NCBI RefSeq assembly: GCF_026261605.1 | Contig: NZ_CP102486.1 | Span: forward strand, 3,224,001 to 3,288,000 | Length of the DNA: 64,000 nt | Source of the DNA: Dechloromonas sp. A34 | GTDB lineage: Bacteria > Pseudomonadota > Gammaproteobacteria > Burkholderiales > Rhodocyclaceae | Reading direction: 5' to 3' | Part shown: positions 57,784-64,000 of the stretch, one piece after another | How positions within the stretch are numbered: the first letter of the stretch is position 1 | Layout of the letters: each line of letters begins with the position of its first letter | The notes under the pieces: generated by a model | Seen by the model: the letters and a program-made list of their open reading frames with translations, nothing else | What the model was told of the DNA's origin: nothing | The model's database searches: none | Made by a program: the position numbers and the translations under genes

Positions 57784-57806
57784 ACGCACCCAAAGGTAAG
57801 TTTCAA

Positions 57807-58202
57807 ATGCATAACGACAGCAATCCCCGGCCCGGCTTTGCCGAACTCATGCAGCGCGGCCAACTGTTTGCCGAAAAATGCCCTTCCCGCGAAGTGCTGA
57901 AGCACGTCACCAGCCGCTGGGGCGTCCTGCTGCTGGTCGCCCTCTTGAGCGGCACCCAGCGCTTCAGCGACCTGCGCCGCAAAGTAAACGGCATCAGCGA
58001 AAAAATGCTCGCCCAGACCCTGCAATGGCTGGAAGGCGACGGCTTCGTCGAGCGCATTTCCTACCCGGTGGTGCCGCCCCACGTCGAATACCGGCTAACA
58101 CCGCTCGGGGAAGAAATAGGCCAAAAGGTGGAGGCGCTGGCCGACTGGATCGAGGTCAAGTTGCCGGAAATTTTGGCCGCGCAGAGGGAGAAGCGACTGT
58201 AG
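57807..58202 (+). CDS. HxlR-family (MarR-like) transcriptional regulator
   Basis: 131 aa winged helix. ATG 57807 has AAAGGTAAG upstream. Conserved CPSREVLKHVTSRWGVLLLVALLSGTQRFSDLRRKVNGISEKMLAQTLQWLEGDGFVER. Cys25 in KCPSRE occupies the position of the redox-sensing Cys of QorR/YodB-type regulators. Regulates the divergent quinone reductase, by analogy to YtfH. Confidence 0.93.
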   Translation: MHNDSNPRPGFAELMQRGQLFAEKCPSREVLKHVTSRWGVLLLVALLSGTQRFSDLRRKVNGISEKMLAQTLQWLEGDGFVERISYPVVPPHVEYRLTPLGEEIGQKVEALADWIEVKLPEILAAQREKRL

Positions 58203-58249
58203 GCTTCTGTAAAGCAATTGAAGCTTGTTCGTGCGTTCACGAAAGTCGT

Positions 58250-58346
58250 CCGCGACATGCTGAAAGCCAGGGGCAAGATGATCGGCGTGATCTGCCACGT
58301 TGAGGGGATGAAGAAATGCATCCTGGCGCAGATTCAAAATGAATTG
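58250..58346 (+). pseudogene. Diverged remnant of the sbcC 3' end
   Basis: Encodes DMLKARGKMIGVICHVEGMK then KCILAQIQ, parallel to the SbcC C-terminus ([25 protein letters not shown]). My hand alignment of 68 bases around GGCAAGATGATCGGCGT (gene 55151-55218, remnant 58267-58334) shows 58 identities, no gaps. After GCGCAGAT the two diverge. No upstream sbcC sequence is present. Same orientation as sbcC, about 3 kb downstream. Confidence 0.85.
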
Positions 58347-58404
58347 AAAATTCAAATTGCGCTGACCTCTTTATCCGCCCTCATTTTCAACCAGGAATAT
58401 CTAA

Positions 58405-59259
58405 ATGTCCGCGAAACCCCCGATTATTCACCACTACCCCGCCCGTCAGCCGAGTACCCGGCCGCCGCTGCTTTTCGTGCATGGCGGTTACAGTAACGCC
58501 GCCCTGTGGGGCGTCCGCTTCATTCCGTATTTCCAGGAGCAGGGCTACGACTGCTACGCGCTTGAGCTTTCCGGCCACGGCAGCCGCCCGGCGGATCGGG
58601 CGCAGCTCGACGATTTCGGCATCGACGATTACGTCGCCGATCTCGCTGCTGCCGTCGCCAGCCTGCCCGCGGCACCGGTGCTGATCGCTCATTCGATGGG
58701 CTGCCTGGTCAGCCAGCGTTTTCTCGAACGGGGCACGGCGTGCGCCGTGGCCTTCCTGGCGCCTGTGCCGCCCACCGGAACGGGTGGCACGGCCAGCCGC
58801 TTCGCGTTGACCATGCCGGATTTCTTTGCCGAGTTGCCAAATGCGGTGAACGGCACGACCAACGAAAAAACCATGCGCACCATGGCCCGTGTTTATTTTT
58901 CGCCGAGCATGGCGCTGGAGGAATCCGTCCAGTACCTGCCGCTGATCCAGCCGGAATCGGAAAAGGCCGTGGCCGAAATGGTCACGGCGCCCTTTCGCAT
59001 CGCCCGTGGCCGGGCCCGCATTCCGGCGCTGGTCATGGGTGGTTCGGCCGACCAGGTCTTCCCGGCCTCGATGCTTTTCTTCACCGCTGCCTCGTGGAAT
59101 GCCAAAACACAGGTCATCGAGGGGGCTGGCCACATGCTGATGCTCGACCCGCAATGGCCGGACGCTGCGGGCAAGCTGCATGTATGGCTGGAAAGCCTCG
59201 CCACAGGCCAACTTCCGGCGGCTGAAGCACAAACAATTGGGGAATCTACCCCCTCCTGA
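58405..59259 (+). CDS. Alpha/beta hydrolase
   Basis: 284 aa. Oxyanion region PPLLFVHGGYSNAALWG, nucleophile elbow LIAHSMGCLVS (G/H-x-S-x-G, Ser about 96), acid residue about DQVF (SADQVFPASM) and catalytic His in GAGHMLMLDPQW. No signal peptide. Substrate unknown. ATG 58405 follows the sbcC remnant closely. Confidence 0.88.
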   Translation: MSAKPPIIHHYPARQPSTRPPLLFVHGGYSNAALWGVRFIPYFQEQGYDCYALELSGHGSRPADRAQLDDFGIDDYVADLAAAVASLPAAPVLIAHSMGCLVSQRFLERGTACAVAFLAPVPPTGTGGTASRFALTMPDFFAELPNAVNGTTNEKTMRTMARVYFSPSMALEESVQYLPLIQPESEKAVAEMVTAPFRIARGRARIPALVMGGSADQVFPASMLFFTAASWNAKTQVIEGAGHMLMLDPQWPDAAGKLHVWLESLATGQLPAAEAQTIGESTPS

Positions 59260-59308
59260 TCGTCGGCAAAAACGCCGTAAGCCGGCCGAGCAGCGCCAGG
59301 GGAAACGC

Positions 59309-60505
59309 TTAACCGGCGCTGGCCGCCTCTTCGGCGGCGGCTTCGGCGGGCGGCTCTTCCTTTTCTTCCATCGACAGTGACAGGCCGCTTGCGGTCGACG
59401 GCTCGCCTTTCTTGCTCTTCAGCTTGATGGCCAGCCGCAGTTCATTGGTCGAGTCGGCGTTGCGGATCGCCTCGTCGTAGCTGATGTGGCCGGCGTCGTA
59501 GAGGTCGAACAGGGCTTGGTCGAAGGTCTGCATGCCCAGCTCGCGGCTCTTGTCCATCACCGGCTTGATCGCGGCCGACTGCCCCTTGGAAAGCAGTTCG
59601 GCCACGGTCGGCGTGTTGAGCAGGATTTCGATGGCCGCCTTGCGCTTGCCGTCTATCGAGCGGACCAAGCGCTGGGAAACGACGGCCTTGAGGTTGGAAG
59701 CCAGGTCCATCATGACCTGCGCCTTGCGTTCGTCGGGAAAGAAATTGACCACCCGGTCGAGCGTCTGGTTGGCGTTGTTGGCGTGCAGCGTGCCCATGCA
59801 CAGGTGGCCGGTTTCAGCAAAGGCCAGCGCGTGTTCCATGGTTTCCATGTCGCGGATTTCACCGATCAGGATGACGTCCGGCGCCTGGCGCAGCGTGTTC
59901 TTCAGGGCGTTGTGCCAGGACAGCGTATCGACCCCGACTTCCCGGTGCGATATCAGGCATTGCTTCGAGACATGGACGTACTCGACCGGGTCTTCGACGG
60001 TGATGATGTGGCCGGGCGCCGTTGAGTTGCGGTGATCGATCATCGCCGCCATGGTCGTCGACTTGCCGGAGCCGGTGCCGCCCACGACCAGCACCAGGCC
60101 GCGCTTGGCGCTGATTACCTCACGCAGGATCGGCGGCAGGCCGAGCTTGTCGAAGTTGGGAATTTCGCTGGTGATGGTGCGGATGACCATGCTGACCGCC
60201 GCCTGCTGCTGGAAGACATTGACGCGGAAACGGGCGATCCCGGGCAATGAAATGGCGAAATTGCACTCCATCTCGCGGTCGAAATCTTCGCGTTGCTGGT
60301 GATTCATCAGGATCAGCGCCAGCTTGCGCGAAATGTCGGCGGTCAGCTTCTGCGCCGACAACGCCTTCATCGTGCCGTGCACCTTCATGGTCGGCGGAAA
60401 GTCGCGCGCGACAAACAGATCGGAGCCGCCATGCTGAACCATCGCCTTGAGCAAGGCATGGATGTAATTCTTTAGCTCGTCGCCGATCACGTCTTCGTTG
60501 TTCAT
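59309..60505 (-). CDS. pilU: Type IV pilus retraction ATPase PilU
   Basis: 398 aa. ATG 60505 has GAAAGGAA upstream. PilT/GspE ATPase: Walker A VGGTGSGKSTTMAAMIDHRN, Asp box EDPVEYVHVSKQC, Walker B APDVILIGEIRDMETMEHAL, His box MGTLHANNANQTLDRVVNFF. The longer, Glu/Ala-rich C-terminal tail (MEEKEEPPAEAAAEE) and lack of PilT's AIRNLIRE motif favour PilU. PilU assists PilT in pilus retraction. Confidence 0.93.
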   Translation of the reverse strand: MNNEDVIGDELKNYIHALLKAMVQHGGSDLFVARDFPPTMKVHGTMKALSAQKLTADISRKLALILMNHQQREDFDREMECNFAISLPGIARFRVNVFQQQAAVSMVIRTITSEIPNFDKLGLPPILREVISAKRGLVLVVGGTGSGKSTTMAAMIDHRNSTAPGHIITVEDPVEYVHVSKQCLISHREVGVDTLSWHNALKNTLRQAPDVILIGEIRDMETMEHALAFAETGHLCMGTLHANNANQTLDRVVNFFPDERKAQVMMDLASNLKAVVSQRLVRSIDGKRKAAIEILLNTPTVAELLSKGQSAAIKPVMDKSRELGMQTFDQALFDLYDAGHISYDEAIRNADSTNELRLAIKLKSKKGEPSTASGLSLSMEEKEEPPAEAAAEEAASAG

Positions 60506-60597
60506 CAAGTTTCCTTTCGTGCCGCCGGCGAAGGACGGGTGACACACAGTGGACCAAAGCGGGCAGAGACCTTTACCAATTTCCTCCGGCAGATCGA

Positions 60598-60630
60598 AAA
60601 AACGGCGCGGTACTGATCCGCGCCATTTTA
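60598..60630 (-). terminator. Terminator of the nifJ-DHOD-like operon
   Basis: GGCGCGG / CCGCGCC (60604-60610 and 60618-60624) with 7-nt loop. On the minus strand it is followed by GTTTTTTCG. It lies downstream of the DHOD-like stop (60808), after the antitoxin-like remnant. Confidence 0.85.
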
Positions 60631-60798
60631 ATTTCGATTCCGGGTTGCTGCTTGACCGCTGTGAAGACGGTAATCACCGGTCGTCGCCTCGCCATTCTGC
60701 GTAATCACCATTGGTTGGCGCTCTTCTGCCAGGAGCAGCAGGACTTCGGCGACACCGGCCACTCGCGGCCCGATATCTGAGCCGCTGCCGATTGACCC
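60628..60798 (-). pseudogene. Phd/YefM-type antitoxin remnant
   Basis: A 57-codon frame without start: VAGVAEVLLLLAEERQPMVI then TQNGEATTGDYRLHS. The segment LAE-x-R-x-P-M-VITQNGEA is characteristic of prevent-host-death antitoxins, but the N-terminal part and the toxin are missing and the sequence after GEA is not the usual AVLQD. Looks like a decayed gene. Lies between the DHOD-like stop and the terminator. Pattern-based, moderate confidence. Confidence 0.5.
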
Positions 60799-60807
60799 TC
60801 CCCCCGG

Positions 60808-61820
60808 CTAATGCGACTTGCTGGTGCGTGGCGCGGTGAAGGAGTCGAGCACGTTGAGGTAGGCGGCGCGGGCGAAGGCGCTGGGATCGGGCAAGTTCTG
60901 CTGGCTCATCGAGCCCTTGAGCTGGGCCACCGACGCGTATTCCCGCGTTTCCATCCAGTGCCGCATGCCGTCGAGAACTTCCATCAGGGCGGCCGGCCCT
61001 CGCTGCAGCAGCGCGCTCGCCATATGGACCGCATCGGCCCGGCGAGCAACATTTTCAGGGCATCTTCGCCGGTGTGCACGCCGCCGGTGGCGGCCAGGGT
61101 CAGCCGGGTGCGGCCGCGCAGGATGGCGATCCAGCGCATGCTCAGCAAGGTATCGGCCGAGGATGAGAGATGCACGCGATCGACGACGCTCAGCGTCTCC
61201 AGATCGATGTCCGGCTGGTAGAAGCGATTGAACAGCGAGACGCCGGCCGCACCGGCCATTTCAGCCTGGTGCAGGAAATGCGGCAGCGACGAGAAGAAAG
61301 GCGAAAGCTTCATGGTCACCGGAATCCTGACCACCGCCTTCAACTCCTTGAGCAAGGAGATGTAGTGATCTTCCAGCGCCTCGCCGGAAACTTTCGGATC
61401 CGAGGGCATGAACCAGGCATTGAGCTCCAGCGCATCGGCACCGGCCGCCTGCATTTCCTCGCCGAGTTCGACCCAGCCGCCGAGCGAGGAGCCGTTCAGG
61501 CTGGCCACCACGGGGATGTCCAGCCGTGACTTCAGGCGCTCGATCTGCGCCAGATAGCCATCCAGCCGGCTCTGGTAGTTCTTCCCGTAGGGCAGATGCC
61601 CGTTGGCCTCGCCGAAGGTCTCGGGGTGCACGAGAAAGCGGTCGACCATCTGCTCGTCGTTGCGGATGTCCTCCTCAAACAGCGAATGCATGACGATGGC
61701 CGCCGCCCCGGCATCTTCAAGCTGCAGCACGGTGTCGAGGTCGTGGCTGAGCGGCGACGACGACGGGACCAGCGGATTTTTCAGATTCAGGCCCAGGTAG
61801 CGGGTCGAAAGATCAGGCAT
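60808..61820 (-). pseudogene. Dihydroorotate-dehydrogenase-like flavoprotein, frameshifted
   Basis: ATG 61820 overlaps the nifJ stop (8 nt), RBS GGAGACC. TIM-barrel DHOD-like pattern: LSTRYLGLNLKNPLVPSSSPL, ASLNGSSLGGWVELGEEMQAAGADALELN, IPVTMKLSPFFSSL, LAATGGVHTGEDALKML. At LLAG the frame breaks (61036-61042): one extra C/G there (GCCGGGGCCGAT) would give LLAGADAVHMASALLQRGP, and the rest runs in the -1 frame to 60808. Total 1013 nt, so 337 aa when repaired. Such proteins accompany NifJ in Rhodocyclaceae (family context); electron partner unknown. Confidence 0.85.
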
Positions 61821-64000
61821 GGGGGGTCTCCTTGGTTTCGGCGGCGGCTTCGGCTTTTTTCTCGATCTCGGCTTCGGGCAGGGCCATTTCGGCGAGTTCG
61901 AGATATTCCTGGTGGCGTAGTTTGGCATCCTTTTCGGCCTGCACCATGAAGCGCTCGGCGGCTTCCGGATGCTGACGTTCAAGTACGGTAAAGCGGGCTT
62001 CGTTGCGGGCGAATTCGCGGAAGGGAATGCTCGGCGCGGCGCTATCGACCGACATCGGGTTGCGCCCCTGCTCGCGCAGCCTGGGATCGTAGCGCAACAG
62101 CGGCCAGTGGCCGGCCTTGACGGCGAGATCCTGCTGCCGGTGGTTGTGCGACAGATCGACCCCGTGCGCGATGCACGGGCTATAGGCGATGATGATCGAG
62201 ACGCCGGGATAGCTTTCGGCGTCGAGGAAGGCCTTCAGCGTGTGCGTGTCCTTGGCGCCATAGGCGACCTTGGCGACGAAGACGTTTTCGTAATCCATGG
62301 CGATCCGCGCCAGATCCTTCTTGCGGTTGGGCTGGCCGCCGGCCGCGAATTTGGCGACTGCGCCGCGCGGCGTCGCCTTGGAGTTCTGGCCGCCGGTATT
62401 GGAATAGACCTCGGTATCGAGAACCAGGATATTGACGTCGGCGCCTGAGGACAGCACGTGGTCGAGGCCGCCGAAACCGATGTCGTAGGCCCAGCCGTCG
62501 CCGCCGATGATCCACACGCTGCGCCGGATCAGGTAATCGGCGAGCGCCGCCAGCTGCGCGGCGGCCGGCGTCGCGATGTGAGCCAGCTTGGCCTGGAGCA
62601 GGGCAACGCGCTCGCGTTGTTCATGGATGCCGGCTTCGCTGCCCTGCTCGGCTTTGAGCAGCGCTTCGACCAGGGCGTCGCCGACTTCAAGCGCCATCGC
62701 CTTCAACTGCGTGCGCGCCGCTTCGGCCAGCTGGTCGGTGGCCAGGCGCATGCCGAGGCCGAACTCGGCGTTGTCTTCGAACAACGAGTTGTTCCAGGCC
62801 GGACCGCGGCCCTCGGCATTGGTGCAGTACGGCGTCGTCGGCAGATTGCCGCCATAGATCGACGAGCAGCCGGTGGCGTTGGCGACCAGCATGCGGTCGC
62901 CGAACAGTTGCGTCGCCAGCCGGATATAGGGCGTTTCGCCGCAGCCGACACAAGCCCCGGAAAATTCGAAGAGCGGCGGCAGCAACATGGCGCCGGGCAC
63001 CGTGCCGCGCTTGGCGAGGCGCCGGTCGTAATCGGGCAGTTTCAGGAAGAATTCCCAGTTTTCCGCTTCCGGGGCCCGTCGTGGTGCCTGCTCGGCCATG
63101 TTCAGCGCCTTGCGCGAAACATTGCTCTTGTCGCGGATCGGGCAGACTTCGACGCACAGCGTGCAGCCGGTACAGTCTTCAGGCGCCACCTGGTAACTCA
63201 TCTTCCATCCGGCCGGGTAATCCTTGCTGCGAATCGCCATGCTCTTGAAACTCGGCGGCGCCCCGTCGGCCAGTTCGGCCGGATAGGCCTTGGCGCGGAT
63301 GGCGGCATGCGGGCAGACAAAAACGCACTTGCCGCATTGCGTGCACAGGTCGGTTTCGAGCACCGGTATCTGCAAGGCCAGGTTGCGCTTTTCATACTTG
63401 GCGGTGCCGAGCGGCCAGGTGCCGTCGGCCGGGAACAGCGACACCGGCAACGCATCGCCGCGGCCGGCGATCAGTGGCAGGGTCATCTGGCGGACGAAAT
63501 CGCTGACCGCTGGCACTACGATCGCTTGTTCCGCGGCAAAACTCGCCTCGGCCAGTACCGCCACCTGATGCAGGCATGCCAGCGTCATGTCGATCGCCCG
63601 ATAGTTCAGCTCGGCGATGCGTCGGCCCTTGCGGCCATAGGTCTTTTCGACGGCGTGCTTGATCGCGGCGATCGCCTCGTCCTGCGGCAGGATGCCGGAA
63701 ATGGCGAAGAAGCAGGTCTGCATCACGGTGTTGATACGCCGCCCCATGCCGGCGTCGGCCGCGACCTGATAGGCATCGATGACGTAGAAGCTGATCCGCT
63801 TGTCCACCATCGTTCGCTGCATGGCCGGCGGCAGCGTGGCCCAAACCTCGGCGGGCGGCACCTCGGTATTGAGCAGGAAAACCGCGCCCGCTGCGGCATG
63901 CACCAGCAGATCATGGGTTTCGAGGAACAGGGGCTGGTGGCAGGCGATGAATTTGGCGTCGCCGGCGCCGGTCAGGTAGGTCGAGTGAATCGGCTGCGGC
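61813..64000 (-). CDS. nifJ: Pyruvate:ferredoxin (flavodoxin) oxidoreductase NifJ, 5' end beyond the window
   Basis: The frame stays open to base 64000, so about the C-terminal 730 residues are present; the N-terminal domains (I-II) are outside. Visible: PQPIHSTYLTGAGDAKFIACHQPLFLE region; ferredoxin domain with CTQCGKCVFVCPHAAIRAKAY and CTGCTLCVEVCPIRD; TPP domain with GDGWAYDIGFGGLDHVLSSGADVNILVLDTEVYSNTGGQ. Decarboxylates pyruvate to acetyl-CoA with reduction of ferredoxin/flavodoxin. Stop overlaps the DHOD-like start by 8 nt, so the two are coupled. Confidence 0.95.
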   Translation of the reverse strand, partial: PQPIHSTYLTGAGDAKFIACHQPLFLETHDLLVHAAAGAVFLLNTEVPPAEVWATLPPAMQRTMVDKRISFYVIDAYQVAADAGMGRRINTVMQTCFFAISGILPQDEAIAAIKHAVEKTYGRKGRRIAELNYRAIDMTLACLHQVAVLAEASFAAEQAIVVPAVSDFVRQMTLPLIAGRGDALPVSLFPADGTWPLGTAKYEKRNLALQIPVLETDLCTQCGKCVFVCPHAAIRAKAYPAELADGAPPSFKSMAIRSKDYPAGWKMSYQVAPEDCTGCTLCVEVCPIRDKSNVSRKALNMAEQAPRRAPEAENWEFFLKLPDYDRRLAKRGTVPGAMLLPPLFEFSGACVGCGETPYIRLATQLFGDRMLVANATGCSSIYGGNLPTTPYCTNAEGRGPAWNNSLFEDNAEFGLGMRLATDQLAEAARTQLKAMALEVGDALVEALLKAEQGSEAGIHEQRERVALLQAKLAHIATPAAAQLAALADYLIRRSVWIIGGDGWAYDIGFGGLDHVLSSGADVNILVLDTEVYSNTGGQNSKATPRGAVAKFAAGGQPNRKKDLARIAMDYENVFVAKVAYGAKDTHTLKAFLDAESYPGVSIIIAYSPCIAHGVDLSHNHRQQDLAVKAGHWPLLRYDPRLREQGRNPMSVDSAAPSIPFREFARNEARFTVLERQHPEAAERFMVQAEKDAKLRHQEYLELAEMALPEAEIEKKAEAAAETKETPHA

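Overview
The window looks like chromosomal DNA from a GC-rich betaproteobacterium, most likely Rhodocyclaceae (Dechloromonas/Azonexus/Accumulibacter relatives). This rests on the gene repertoire: single-chain pyruvate:ferredoxin oxidoreductase paired with a dihydroorotate-dehydrogenase-like protein, PilU, EttA, RlhA, long PurL, a QseEGF-like locus, bactofilin, persulfide dioxygenase-rhodanese fusion and several c-di-GMP/zinc (CZB) proteins. It is mostly housekeeping and signalling sequence. I saw no insertion sequence, prophage, CRISPR array or rRNA; there is one tRNA (Arg, ACG). The taxonomic guess is inference, not a search result.

Layout. 0-5 kb: APH/P-loop kinase fusion, convergent M16 peptidase, a half PilZ-like protein and tRNA-Arg. 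5-9.6 kb: lone lipoyl-domain protein, BON protein, then a QseF-QseG-QseE-like two-component operon. 9.6-19 kb: bactofilin, FeeM-like acyltransferase, VOC protein, EttA, methyltransferase, RlhA, zinc-ribbon protein, CBS protein, OmpA-like protein, YaeQ. 19-25 kb: rhodanese, RlmI-like methyltransferase, dGTPase, thioesterase, ETF-QO, FabI. 25-33 kb: PpiD, MocR regulator with a divergent DUF2917 gene, periplasmic rhodanese, macrodomain, stand-alone CZB protein, MliC-like lipoprotein, FUSC protein. 33-43 kb: PurL, ClpP-like protease, persulfide dioxygenase-rhodanese, DUF4202 protein, hybrid histidine kinase, PAP2 phosphatase. 43-50 kb: CZB-GGDEF cyclase, TTC38-like protein with divergent AraC regulator, TonB, DsbB/DsbG-like pair, SpoU methyltransferase, an unrecognised Ser/Thr-rich protein. 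50-64 kb: SbcDC, peroxiredoxin/AraC, QorB/HxlR pair, hydrolase, PilU, DHOD-like protein and NifJ (cut by the window end).

Main observations. (1) Two places carry a diverged copy of a neighbouring gene's 3' end, in direct orientation, on the far side of a small cassette: the DUF4202 gene end reappears at about 37.67-37.75 kb beyond the persulfide dioxygenase-rhodanese gene, and the sbcC end reappears at about 58.25-58.33 kb beyond a four-gene peroxiredoxin/AraC/QorB/HxlR block. This resembles cassette insertion at gene 3' ends. (2) Four genes (QseG-like lipoprotein, hybrid kinase, TonB, DHOD-like) are each interrupted by a lesion repaired by adding exactly one base. The uniform sign suggests consensus-sequence errors, although the kinase lesion sits on a G7 slippery run. 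(3) Several divergent promoters show well-formed candidate operators: MocR boxes, a 21-bp AraC direct repeat, an HxlR dyad and a pair of GTCG...CGAC boxes upstream of the QseE-like kinase.
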